Origin: Hetaerina americana
Lineage: Eukaryota; Arthropoda; Insecta; Odonata; Calopterygidae
Length of the DNA stretch: 64,000 nt
Assembly (NCBI GenBank): GCA_022747635.1
Contig: JAKTNV010000042.1
Span: forward strand, 1,130,001-1,194,000
Direction of reading: 5' to 3'
Shown: piece after piece, positions 12,121 through 23,110 of the stretch
Position numbering within the stretch: position 1 is the first letter of the stretch
How the letters are laid out: the number at the start of each line of letters is the position of its first letter
The notes under the pieces: generated by a model
The model's database searches: none
What the model was told of the DNA's origin: nothing
Seen by the model: only the letters and a program-made list of their open reading frames with translations
Position numbers and translations under genes: made by a program

Positions 12121-13220
12121 ATCCCCCGGTTCATGCCGTCGCGTGACACGTGTACGCTCGTTTTATAAGTCGAAGTGTTTGGATTGGCTAATGGAATTTT
12201 CAAATTACATATTCCATGTACATATTCCCGTGCCCCCCGATCTCTCCTTTTCACCTCAGTGGAGCGAGGTGAATGTTTTGTTAATATTTAAACTTAAAAA
12301 AAAAAATTCTCCCTCGAAAGTTTTGGAGACTTCGTCCGCTTACTTGGTAAAGTAATGGTGAGTTCTAGTTTGCCTTCGCTTGCACCGGAGGTGTTCATTT
12401 TGCCGGTCCAAACTTAAATTGAGGAAGGGTGGTTCTTGAGTTTAATTTTCCGGGGAGTGTATTGGCTGCGTCAACGTCAAAATAGTTCCCTCTCCCCTAA
12501 ATTGGAATTGAGCACCGTGGGCCTAGGTTCTAAATGGGAGCTTCGTTCCTTTACGAATCGGCTGCTTCCAGTGAAATCCACACCAGAGCTTTGGAGTCGC
12601 TTATTTAGGCACGAGAAGTTGTGAGTTTTTTGTTCCCGACTTAGCGCTATGAAGTCCCGACTTGGCGCCGCTGAAATCCAATATTGGTCGCATAGTCTAT
12701 ATCCTTTCTCATTATTTCCGTGATATGTATAGTGCATTATACTAGGTCAAATTCATTTAGAATTGCACGCCAGTATTTATAAAACTGAATTGTGTATAAC
12801 TCGGTCATTTGTTGATAAAACCCAAAATTCTAGAACGACATTGAAGGGATCAAGCGATGATAAACTTTACCGCCTTTAGTATTGTTGCGATTTACCGTTT
12901 CTACATGAATTATGCATCTTCACTACTTCTTCGACTGCGTTGTAACGATGGAACGCTTGAAATAAGCGAAATTGGCACACTTAAAATTTACGTCTCACGC
13001 AATCACACGCGAACATTAAGTGTGGAGGTGGGCGGGGCACATAATCGCGATTAATATCACGCGGGTGTTGTCGTAAACGCCCGGCGTTATGATAGGATGT
13101 GTGTGTTTGAGTTTCTCTTCCCCTGGGTACTTTTTATTGCCTTCGTCATACGTGCCCATCGTTCTATAAATAGTTGCGCGAAGTTTCAAATGACACGTGT
13201 TATGTTCGCGATACGGTCCG
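12121..13220. other. Mixed-composition spacer, nothing recognisable
   Basis: Balanced to AT-rich sequence with short ORFs of no recognisable family. No RNA gene or repeat seen. Confidence 0.5.
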
Positions 13221-13224
13221 AATG

Positions 13225-13640
13225 CGTCCCTCATCACCCTCATCCCCGCTCACGTTCCCTTTCTTTCCAACTCTCCCTCCTTTTTCCTCCCCACCTCAAC
13301 TTCGTCCTCCTCCCTCCCTCTCTCCCTGTCCTTCTTCCCTCAACATCCCACCTCCTAGCTCAGTCTAAGCCTCCCCTTCTCCCAACCGCACACCGTCCGT
13401 CCCTTTTCTTTTTCTTAGCGCGGCCTTCCGTCACCCGGCATCTATTTCCGAACGCGTGAGGAACTAATTTGGTCCCTAACCCCGGAGTTCTCTCACTCTC
13501 TCATTCTCCCCTCCTCTCCTTCTTTCCACCCCCTTCTCCTCTCTTTCCCCTTCATTTCCTCTCCCTGCCTCTCGTATTACTCCCTCCCTCCTTCACTCCT
13601 CCTCCTCTTCATTCTCCTCCCTCGCTCTTCCCTCCGTGCA
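13225..13640. other. Polypyrimidine island 5
   Basis: Almost pure C+T on the + strand over about 400 bp, including a stretch of short imperfect CT repeats at 13490-13620. The 120-codon open frame starting upstream is Ser/Pro/Leu-rich and not a gene. Confidence 0.75.
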
Positions 13641-13849
13641 AAGAGTGAGGGTTGGGAATTGTTCCGAAGGAGAAGACCGGTCCACTCATAGGAGACGGAA
13701 CGAGCCCACCCGGTACTCTCTTCGCTCCCGATTCCGATCGTCCATTTGACCCCAGACTTGAGGCAAGGGAAAGAAGGTGCTTTAGATCAATGCATCACAT
13801 TCTCCTTTTTTATTTTTATCAGTCTCTTCCCTCGCTTTCACCTTGAAGA

Positions 13850-16390
13850 TATCAAAAGGAGTTTGTCTGTGTTTTTATCGATCAAAACATAAAGGTCTGT
13901 AGTATATTTCTGTGGCGGTTTTCATGCACTGTAAAGGGCAGGTTTAAAGTTGATTCTTCTTCAATCAATGCACTTATCGACGAGTGTGTGAATGAAAAAA
14001 CGTTTTTATTCCCTCCCAGACCTAAACTGCGAAAAATGTCCAATTAAGGTGTTGTTTTTCGGTCGTATTAAGATTCAGGACTCTGAATGCTATTTTTGGC
14101 GTTAGCCTTATAAGAATTTTCAGCAATTAAATGGTATGGGTTTTGGCGTCGTACCAGCGTCGTTGTCACAATTTATTTTTGTAATATTTTTTTATGAATT
14201 AGAATTATTAGGCTTTTACTTAATCGTATCATTTGCGTCTTCGCAGTTCATCCGTCCATTTCTGTACCAAAGTTGGGAAATTAAAGGGAATACTGTCGAA
14301 ATGCAAGAATACGCGAGAGCACTTTATAAAAATTAAGATGGTGCATGTAGTGGAGCTACAAAGTGCTCGATGTTATTACATGCATTTGGATAGAATGGTG
14401 ATTTGCCGCTGGGGGTGGGGAAAATTGAAAGTCTGCCAAAGGCTGTCCACGAATTGCAGTATTAATTATATGTTATTAAAAATGAGTTCCTTTATTTGAT
14501 CATGTCATGAATAAGGGTGGCTAATGTGACCATATTTTACCTAGTTTGTTGGTTGATCGTACTCGAACCCGAAGGGTACGAGTTCCAAATCCCGCTTAGC
14601 GAATTTAATCTTGCCAAACTGAAGTGAAGTCTTATGTTTGTGGGAAGGAATAGTGACAAACGACCTTAATCTTCTGAATACTTCCTATACCTGCTTATCT
14701 ACAGCAGTTAATCCCTAGTGATTTTTAATGATTCTTACTCTTTAGGTACGGTTTCATTCGGCAGAAAACATTGCTTTCCTTCACCCTGTGCCTAATTTCT
14801 TTTGTTGAATGTAATTCCCTGACTATTTACTAATATTATAATGACTGTCCTAATTATTCCTCGTGATGTCATATTATTTTAACCACTTCGAATTTTTCTA
14901 GAAAACCATAGCGAATGTTAAATAAGTTTAAACTTGTCTAGTATGTCCGCTAAATTTTAAATCCCACCACCTGTCCCCAATAAAATTTAGAGAAAGAAGC
15001 AATCACGCGACGGTAAATAAAAGTCATGATTTTTAATTGACGCAGAGAATAATACCGCTTTATGTCAGTTATATTGATAGAGTTATTCCGAAGAAAGCTG
15101 TATCTGTATTATTCCCGTTGGTGCAGTAATTTTTATATTATCCTAATCCTCTCATCAACACCGAAGTGCGAAAACAACAATCTTCGTGTAATCAAATATG
15201 TTTTGACTCGCTAGAAATACGGCCGTGTATACTTCCACGTGTTATATGCATTTGCCGATCGACTTCAGTGCATGAATGTTCATTGAAATCGAACGAAATA
15301 GCGTCCGTCGTCTCTCTTTCGTCTATTACTTCTTGTCTAATGTATTATTTCCTATATTCTTGTTTGCCGTTTCCTATTTCCTCTTCCCTCCTTGGGTGAT
15401 ATAACTACAGCAGGATTTTCTTCTCGACCTCAAAATGTCGCCATCAATGTTAAGCTGGCATTACTCCAACATAATAAATAGCAGTAGTCCTTAAGGGTAT
15501 TACCTAGAAGCGAAGCTTAAAATGGGAAGTAGTTACGCATCGCTGTTGAAATTAGACTTTAAATGTTTTGGTATTAGTTCATCTCAGGTTCAGTGATGGC
15601 TCATATGTCATTCAGACATCACAACAAGTTCTACCGAAAGCGATTTCTGGCTAATTAGGCCGCTGGATTACACACGTCCTTCATTCTGATTGAAAACGAT
15701 GATGTTTCCGTCTTTTAGATCGAAAAAAGTGAAGTGTATACTTGACCCAAAATATCATTCATGAAACTCATTTTATGTGTTTCCGTTAACTATGTATATG
15801 ACGATAAAGAAGCTGGGTGAACCTCCTACTATAATCTTATTTCTCTGTTGGAATAATCATTAAGGTATTTAGGGCTGCTGGACCGAAGAACCGTCGAATG
15901 AAAATGAATAAAAATATCGCTACGGTGTATGGCAACCTAACAGTTATCTGCTTTTCTTGCTAATCAATCCCGCCGAGCAGACAGGTGTTTCTGAGCTGCC
16001 AAGTCTTCAGCCTATGAGCCGTTATCACTTCCATCCATTATTCCTCCTTTCTTTCGCCAAATACACTGCCGCTAGTTATGTATTTGGCGATTCTATCATG
16101 ACGGCGAGGAAAGTCATTCACTCACAAGTTACAAGACCTTTCAATAAATCAATCCTTTGGTGTACTTTGATTTTGTCGATCCTGCATCACACATGTCTTA
16201 CCCACCGTTATTACACGTCACATCATGAAAGGGAGAGTTGAATTAGATTTTATTAGGATAAATTATAATATTTTACATTCGATGCTTGCAGTGGAAATTC
16301 TGTTATTTTTAGTATTAACGATTGACAGTTTACTAATTAACTAAGTAGCTATATAGTTGTATATTTGCGAGGGAAATGAGAAATGTTCTC
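13850..16390. other. AT-rich tract, nothing recognisable
   Basis: AT-rich with stops in every frame and ORFs under about 95 codons, none recognisable. It leads into the decayed mariner that begins near 16395. Confidence 0.55.
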
Positions 16391-16394
16391 TGAA

Positions 16395-17312
16395 TGGAAT
16401 ATAAATAAACGACTTACCTCGGTGGATTTTATTAATTTTTCAATGTAGTCTCCGTGTACGCTGATTCCCTTGGTCCGGCGATGTTCCAATGTCTTCATCC
16501 CATCTCGAAAATTGTATCCCTGCAGGCGTGCAAAGTACCCGTCTATGTCGGCTGCAAGTTCTTTGTATGAAGAAAATCTCCGTCCACCGAGGAAAATTTG
16601 GAACATGTTTAAGAGATGGAGACCTTATAGAGTCAAATCAGGCGGATAAGGCGTGTGTGGAAATAATTCCTATGTTAGTTCACGTATTTTTGCAATTGTT
16701 TTACCATTGGGAAGATAATGTATCAGCAGAATCATTTTCGCATCCCACAAAAAACTGAAGCCATAAGCGACCGACCGAATTGCGTTTGCTTTCTTTGGTC
16801 GTCCCTTGGATCACAGATGAAGCCCCAGTTTCATCTGTGGTCATAAACCGGCGCAGAATATCTATTTGGTCGCTCTTAAAACAGGTCGGACATGGTTCAA
16901 ATATTTCTATTATTATGTATCTGTGATCCTGCGTCAAAAGTCATCCCTCTCTTACCCATCCAGCAGTTAATTTTGTTATATTCAAATCCACTGTAAAAAT
17001 GTAATATGGCCGTCAAGATGACATCCCTACAGCTTCAGCGATTTCTCGCTTTTTATATCGGCAAACCACTATGGCCATTTTGGGCACTTTTGCAATAATT
17101 TCTGGGGTAGTTTGGTCTAATATTTTGGCCGACCACTACGGCGATCATCATCTGAGCTGTCCCCGCCAAAGAAACTCGTTTGTCAGCATGGAAATATTTG
17201 AATATGAAGGAGCAGAGTCCCCCACTGTCCTGAAAGTCGGTATAAATATACTTTGCTTTTACACCTTTCTTTACTAAGTATTTAATCACTTTTCTAATTT
17301 CTTTTATCTTCA
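16395..17312 (-). mobile_element. Decayed mariner transposase (Tc1/mariner), minus strand
   Basis: Three minus-strand frames line up in order with a mariner DD34D transposase. An N-terminal helix-turn-helix region (EIRKVIKYLVKKGVKAKYI) lies near 17300-17245. The first catalytic block LRRFMTTDETG lies near 16855-16825, with its Asp at about 16833-16835. A block reading HTPYPPDL, with the third catalytic Asp at 16637-16639, runs into the tail FLGGRRFSS...GDYIEK at about 16610-16415. The fragments are joined by frameshifts, and a stop follows the PDL block. Only about 65 codons separate the first and third Asp, where the family has about 125. The HQDNAP block with the second Asp appears to be missing. 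I could not identify terminal inverted repeats. The copy is dead. Confidence 0.85.
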
Positions 17313-17525
17313 CCAATGACCATACGGGAACAACAATTGAGAGGCGTCCGCACCACAGATCTCCTCCCAGAGCACACACTCGCTGCGTGTTTACTCATAA
17401 ATGATTACCTATTACTAAGCGGGAAACTTGTTGCCCTAGGGCTGACATGTGGTGGTGATTCCGAGAAACTTTCTAACTACCCTCTTTTATGAATGTGAAA
17501 CATTTATTTACATAGAGTTATAAAT

Positions 17526-17538
17526 TAAACAATGTAAA
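17526..17538 (+). repeat. 13-bp direct repeat, left (putative target-site duplication)
   Basis: TAAACAATGTAAA occurs here and again at 18027-18039, bracketing the 488-bp compound repeat exactly. The length suits a retrotransposition target-site duplication, although its low complexity means chance is possible. Confidence 0.6.
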
Positions 17539-17565
17539 TTCCAAAGAAACTGCGGGAGATGCCGC
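17536..17565 (+). repeat. 30-bp inverted repeat, left arm
   Basis: These 30 bp are the exact reverse complement of 17734-17763. The arm starts inside the direct repeat and ends immediately before the first 126-bp tRNA-containing unit. A perfect 30-bp inverted repeat with about 168 bp between the arms could be transposon termini or a snap-back duplication. Confidence 0.9.
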
Positions 17566-17691
17566 AAAATTTCAGAGTTTAAGAGGACGCCTCGGTAGCT
17601 TAAGTGGCTAAAGCACTCGACCGGGTATTGAGGGATCTGGGTTCGAATCCCAGTCAAGGCGAATGATTTTTACACTCTGAAATTGTTGCAT
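17566..17691 (+). repeat. 126-bp direct repeat unit A (tRNA-like)
   Basis: Unit A matches unit B at 17900-18025 along its whole length without gaps, at an offset of exactly 334 bp and with only a few substitutions. It starts with AAAATT, contains a 73-nt tRNA-like cloverleaf and a T5 run, and ends GAAATTGTTGCAT. In unit A an 11-bp inverted repeat (AATTTCAGAGT at 17568 and ACTCTGAAATT at 17674) frames the tRNA-like part. Unit B has one changed base in the left arm. Confidence 0.9.
17589..17661 (+). tRNA. tRNA-like sequence A (SINE head or tRNA pseudogene)
   Basis: A complete cloverleaf can be folded. The acceptor stem GCCTCGG/TCAAGGC has one mismatch. The D stem is GCTT/AAGC, the anticodon stem CTCGA/TTGAG, and the T arm CTGGG-TTCGAAT-CCCAG pairs perfectly. 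Total length is 73 nt including the discriminator. The A box (TAGCTTAAGTGG) and B box (GGTTCGAATCC) are intact, and a T5 run at 17667-17671 could end polymerase III transcription. The anticodon loop CCGGGTA has C where tRNAs have U33, so a decoding role is unlikely. The anticodon position would read GGG. The duplication points to a tRNA-derived repeat. Confidence 0.7.
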
Positions 17692-17733
17692 TGAAATGCA
17701 CATTAGCGGATGACTCCGTTAAAAGTTACTGTT

Positions 17734-17763
17734 GCGGCATCTCCCGCAGTTTCTTTGGAATTT
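17734..17763 (+). repeat. 30-bp inverted repeat, right arm
   Basis: Exact reverse complement of 17536-17565. It lies 42 bp after unit A and starts the 208-bp spacer sequence that separates units A and B, apart from those 42 bp. Confidence 0.9.
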
Positions 17764-17899
17764 GTCAAAGTGAAAACACCATAAGTGTTTAAAGTTGGCT
17801 TTAACCTCGTGGACTGTGGCGCCTTGCGCACGACTACGAATGCCTGTGACATTGTATGTACGGCATTTCGTCACAACATCTTGTTCCTTTAAAAGCCCC

Positions 17900-18025
17900 A
17901 AAATTGCAGAGTTTAAGAGGACGCCTCAGTAGCTTAAGTGGCTAAAGCACTCGACCGGATATTGAGGGATCTGGGTTCGAATCCCAGTCAAGGCGAATGA
18001 TTTTTACACTCTGAAATTGTTGCAT
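17900..18025 (+). repeat. 126-bp direct repeat unit B (tRNA-like)
   Basis: Second copy of the unit at 17566-17691. It ends one base before the right 13-bp direct repeat, so the end of the unit coincides with the end of the inserted element. Confidence 0.9.
17923..17995 (+). tRNA. tRNA-like sequence B (SINE head or tRNA pseudogene)
   Basis: Same 73-nt cloverleaf as copy A, with changes at the acceptor (GCCTCAG) and in the anticodon loop (CCGGATA, nominal anticodon GGA). C again replaces U33. A T5 run follows at 18001-18005. The paired stems are kept while the nominal anticodon differs between copies, which fits a non-decoding tRNA-derived repeat better than a tRNA gene pair. Confidence 0.7.
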
Positions 18026-18026
18026 G

Positions 18027-18039
18027 TAAACAATGTAAA
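18027..18039 (+). repeat. 13-bp direct repeat, right (putative target-site duplication)
   Basis: Identical to 17526-17538. See that entry for the interpretation. Confidence 0.6.
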
Positions 18040-20690
18040 AAAAGTATTTCGTTGAGGTTTCCCCCATTAATTATGTCATTAGACATTTTTAATTAGATGA
18101 CGGTAAAAATTGATGGTTGCTCACGCATGCCTCCCACAGGCCATCTGAGTTGAATGTAATATAGGTAAATAACAAACTGTTTTCCCGCTAATGAGTAAAT
18201 TCCACGAAATAAAAGAGCCTACAGTTAATTATCGTTAATAAAGGCTATCGGGAGTGTGAAATATTATCAATTTCAGTGGTGATAGTATATATATATAGAT
18301 GGTGCTGAACTATTCAGTTGCTATTACTGGATTTTAGTTTTTTTATTCGAATAGGGTTACCGAATTTATTGTCAAAATTAAATGTTTTAAGCTGATCGTG
18401 TTCCTTTATTTTGTGTGTTTTTTCGCTTCGATTTAATTTTCCCAAGGCGGTTAATAACAGGAACGGTAGTGAATATTGAATCTTTTAAATAACTGATACT
18501 ACTCGTTCTCTATATTCATTGCAATAGAGCCGTAAGTTTAACCGTTGTTGGAGTAGTTTTTGCGTGAATTCCGACTGTTACGGTTTGATTATTAGATTTC
18601 GGGAAATGGAAAAAATATCTGAATGTCATTTTAAAATGTATTGGTTCTTTCGGTGGAGTTTGAAAATAAAGTAGAAAAGTATTATGTATTTGGGTGCTGC
18701 TAGCTGCCTTGTTTTTGACACGCCAACTAGTTAATTTACTCATGTTTGAAAACTTGCTATTCTCTGTATGAGGTAATCAGAATATCGCAGCAATAGCAGG
18801 TTAAATAGCATTTAAGTTGTGTATGCAAAGAAATGTCTTCTGGATTATTGAAATAAAAAGATGAATATTTATGCCATTTGATTTAATTGTTTTTTCTAAG
18901 TACATTCATTGATTGAGCAGGTACTCTACGCATGCATAATAACCTCTCGTCAGGTTTTTCATTCGCAAAAAGGTAGAATGGGCATTTGACAATTCTGAAT
19001 TCTTGGTCTACTTCCACTAAATCACCGCTGTTCGTCGAGTATCCGAATCGACTCAGACTCATTCCTTACACGAAATCCTTTTGCTTTGCTAAAGTCGTTT
19101 TCGCCATTCGACTCCTTTAGCCCTTGTCGACTTCGCTTAGGTACCTTATGCGCGTTTGGGGAGTATAAGACCCCGGCATTACTTATTGGCGGTCCCAAGG
19201 CGATGGGCTGCATTAGGGAATGCTTGGATGTGCCTCATCCTTGAGTGTTTTGAATCGGAATCGCTTAAACGTGGGAGTTATTCGTCTCGCTGTGTCTGGA
19301 GGGTATTGACGCGAAAAAGGTTGGCAGTGTGGGGTGCTCGGTGGGGTTCGGTGGAAGCGATGTCGAAAGGAATGCGATAGAGTGAGGGGCGTCGTCAACT
19401 CCCAAGGCGATGCTGCGAGGTATTGCTTGGGGGAGAGAGATATGAACAGAGAGAGAGAGTGGGTTCTTGATTTACGACCGGTACGAAACATGCCGGCCGT
19501 CTGCTTCGGATCTGATGGTTGGGGGGGGGGGGGAGCGGAAGGGATAATCGCTGCACCTTAGCCCTCGGCCGCAGTGAAATTCTGAGATCCTGTCCGCGAT
19601 TCCCTTCAGCAATTAAACTGAATGCGGAGCTCTCCATTCGGATCTCACGGCTACTAGCGTCGCAGTATCCTCCTCATGCATTAAGAGGGGACTCGAAAAT
19701 CACGTTAAAAGTGGCCTTGGTTGATAAATTAATTTGATGTTGGTAGCTATCAAATGCGAGTTCTTAATATGTTACCGACTCAAGTGCTTGGACACCTAAC
19801 TGAGCATTCTATAGAAATCATATATATCAATTTAATTTATTTTATCCTTACCATAAACCATGTAAACATATCTTACGTCAAATTGAACCACCTGGATACC
19901 ATTAATCACCGTTTACTAATTACTCTAATGCCTGTACCTAACATATCGTGCCGCATATCGTGTCGGGACGGCTTACAGGGTAAGATGTAAATGCACGTAT
20001 CATTGCCCAGTCTCATTCGGAAGACTTGATATCGACTCCTGTAAATTATTTAGTGATATTTTGTAAAATTAACGTTGGCTTTTATTTGTAAGTCTGTATT
20101 GTACGGTAATTAATTAACATATGAATGGAAAGAATTGAAAATCAGCTATAGTGAAATCCATGAAAATTTTCGCAAAGTGGAGGTATTCACTAAAAGATAA
20201 GGATGTTAATGAGAGGGCCTCACTTTTTTAGAATATCGATCGATTGACTATTGATTAATACAGGAAAATCCAAACGCTTTATTATTTACTGATGCGCTAT
20301 TATTATTATTGTTATGTCAGAGAAATTTTGAAATGTTGAGCCTAAACTCTCGAAATGTGAAGTTACATCTTTGTCAATCGATTACATGAATTGCTTTCGC
20401 AATTTTACTTCTCTCTCGTTGTAATGACTCACTAGAACACTTTTGAATATCGTCAGATTACGATGACTACATATAGCGAGGGATATAGCGGCATGCGCTT
20501 TATAATCAAACCGTTTATTCACATTTTTTTCCGCAGAAGGGAAACGTAAACGCCAGTGATTTAAAACTTTCTGACCGCACCATTCTGAATATATCTATCA
20601 TTTTTTTGTGTGAGGCACATTTTTCACTCGCATTATTACGTCGACGGCGGCTCGCTTCACGCGTCAATCACAAATTGGACGACGTAGTGT
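18040..20690. other. AT-rich tract with a G-run
   Basis: Mostly AT-rich and empty. A more GC-rich, slightly purine-biased section at about 19020-19700 contains a poly-G run at 19521-19533. Several 60-92-codon frames on both strands cross that section, but none is recognisable. Confidence 0.5.
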
Positions 20691-20694
20691 ACAA

Positions 20695-23110
20695 TATTTC
20701 ACGTCACTCTCCTCTCTCCCTCTTATCCGATTCAGTGGTTGCCCCCTCTTTTATTTCTAGATAGAAAAAAAATACATTTTTTTCTTCCTCCAATCCCTTC
20801 CGTCGTTAAAAATTTATCATACCCGCCAATTTTTCCGCGCCCTTCAACCCCCCCCCCCCCCCCCGTAGTATCACCTACAACTTACTTCCCTTTCCCGCTC
20901 TGATTTTTAACCTCGCCTTCAACCTCAATCGAGAGCAACAAAAATGGAGAAATACTCTCGCGCGTGTATCGCGGATTAGCCCGTTACGAGCAGATCGTGT
21001 TTTTCGTTTTTTGTTGCCATCCCTCCCCGGGAGGAATTTTCATTTTATTTTTTCGAATGCTCGCCCCAACGTCCGCTCTAACTTGGCGCGGAAGGGGAAG
21101 AGGGTAGGAAGGTAGGAGATCCCTGACCTTTGGTCGCACCTGCACCTGGCCGTTTGAACTTTAGTGTTCGATCCAACACCAACCTTGCCCCCCCTTCCCT
21201 TCCTCCCCACCCCCCCTTCATCCTCTTTGCGTATCCTCCCTTCATATCCATCCGGACACCTTCCCCTTTCTCTCTTCATCTTCCGCACTCCATCCCTCTC
21301 ACTACAGACTCTCCTCCCACCTCCGCCCATGTTTTCCAGGGGTCACTAATCTTCAACCCCTCTCTACTCTCCCTCCAACCTCCGTTACCTAAATTCCTCC
21401 TCATTACCCCCTTTTTTCGACTCATTCCGCACATCCCTGACGCAACTCCGCATGCCCCTCCTCTCTCTGCTCCGACCGGGAGCGTTCCAGCAGTCGTCCT
21501 CGTGCGCGTCATCCCTTCGCCCATAAAATGCAACTTGCTCCGCAGGTTGCGGGCTAAAGCTGCATTCAGAGCCATTCGTCATGAAAAAAATGGTATGAAG
21601 TGCCCGCGATGTTTTTGCGCTCCCTTCTCCCGTCGTCGGCCCCCCATCACCTCACGCTACACGCGTCCTCTTTCGCAGTCGCGCCATCATCGTCCGGCTC
21701 TTCTCTTCCCGCCTATCTCTTTTCCCCTCCCTCCCACTCTCTCTTTCTCTCTCAATCCTTTCTTCCTTCCTCATCTTCCCGTTCATTATTTCCGTCCCGC
21801 ATTCACTCCGCCCGTTCCAATTTCTCCGCTATTCCTCCTCCTCTCTAGCCCCTTCACTACCCTGTCTTCCCTCCGAAGGCCCATACTCGGTCGTGCATTC
21901 ATTACCCGTCCCGAGTTCCCCTTCCTCATACCCCACAACACCCCCCTCCATTGCCACCTGCACTCCTTCAGACCCCCCGTCCCTGCCCTTCATTATCTGT
22001 GATAAATTCCCCGGTTCATCCAACCGTCCCGTCCCTGCTGTTCGCCGCTCTCCCTCGCCTCGCCGTCCTCCTCGAGGCCTGCGTTCCCTCCTCCGTCCCC
22101 GCCCGGAGTCGCCTCATTTTTTTTGCTTCCACCCCCGCACATCCAGTTTTGTCGAGGGATCGGTTTTTGGGCGTGCATGGCTGAAGTTTCCGCATGCTCG
22201 CTCCCTTCCTTCCCGTCTCTGGGAGGGTGGGGGCAGGGGAATCGTGACCCCGTCTGCAAGGCATGGCTTCTTGCCCGCCCCGATTCGGTTTGTCGCACGC
22301 GGCGTGTGTGACCTTATACGGGAGTGTGGCGTCTCCGACGCTCCATTCTCCGCGGCGGGGACACCCGGGTCGCGCATCGCCTTGGATGGCTGCTGCTTCC
22401 GGCGGCTGCGGTGGTGCCTATCCGCATCGATCCTTGCGCGCGTAGCGAGGACTCAGGAAAGCGTAAGTGGCCGACCAAGTGGGCGTCGAGTCTTCGCCGG
22501 TCCAAGTTTCGACCATTGCCGCCAGCTGTTTCCCGCGCGCGCCGAAGCTCTCTGTGCGCTTCCCCGTCTCGCCGGACGCAGCCAACCGCGATAAAAGTCG
22601 TCGTTCCCTCAGAGGCACTTCCCATCTCTTTCTCGCTCTCTCTCTTACCCTCGTTCCTCCCTCTCCCGCCTGCCGTCTTAGCCGATAGTGCCATCCATCG
22701 CGGAACCTATATCCCTCTCTCTCCCTTCCTTCCCACACTCCTTTAGTCAAAATTTTTAAACCGCCGTAGCATTGCCCGGGCGTTTAGGTTTTGGAAGGCG
22801 GCCAGGCATCGCGGAATATTTATGAGAGGGAGTCCTTGTGTTAATCTCCGAACAAATTTGCGGAAGTACGGACAATTTTTTTTCTCCTCTTCCAGTCGGC
22901 CGCAAATTATCCAGAGGGAGTCTTTTCTTCTGCCTTCGCCTTGCTGCCCTAATGACTCCCCTTGCGGAATCTCATCCCAACCACCCTCCCCGTCCCCCTT
23001 TTATCTTGCTCCTCCTCCTCTCCGCTCCCTCCTCACCCACCAACGTCCCGCACCCCTTCCTCCCCGGCCGTTCCCTAGTTTCAATGCACAAGCAGCGGCG
23101 ATGAAAATGA
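20695..23110. other. Polypyrimidine island 6 with CpG-rich centre
   Basis: C+T-rich on the + strand at 20700-20880 (with a C17 run at 20848-20864), 21180-22130 and 22600-23080. The part between, about 22140-22600, is GC-rich and CpG-rich without strong strand bias. Open frames up to 290 codons are Ser/Pro/Leu-rich composition artefacts. The 22324-22746 and 21893-22594 frames cross the CpG-rich part but contain no recognisable domain. Confidence 0.7.
22140..22600. promoter_or_regulatory. CpG-rich block, possible promoter or first exon (weak)
   Basis: This stretch is dense in CG dinucleotides (cgcgcgtagcg, ccgcggcggg, gtcgcgcatcgcc) and more balanced in strand composition than its flanks. The sequence gcGTAAGTgg near 22463 resembles a splice donor. 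No TATA box, initiator or downstream exon can be tied to it. It could equally be the G-containing core of a larger island. Confidence 0.2.

Noticed and set aside
13490..13620. CRISPR-like or satellite array in the CT-rich stretch
   Set aside because: Irregular short CT motifs without a fixed period or spacers.
14555..14610. Possible B box (gagttccaaatccc) after a short inverted repeat
   Set aside because: No A box at the right distance and no cloverleaf.
17719..17901. 60-codon minus-strand ORF inside the compound repeat
   Set aside because: It overlaps the inverted repeat arm and the spacer of the tRNA-bearing element. No recognisable protein, and likely open by chance.
21130..22002. 290-codon open frame
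   Set aside because: Pro/Ser/Leu/His-rich, overlapping several other open phases. No domain.
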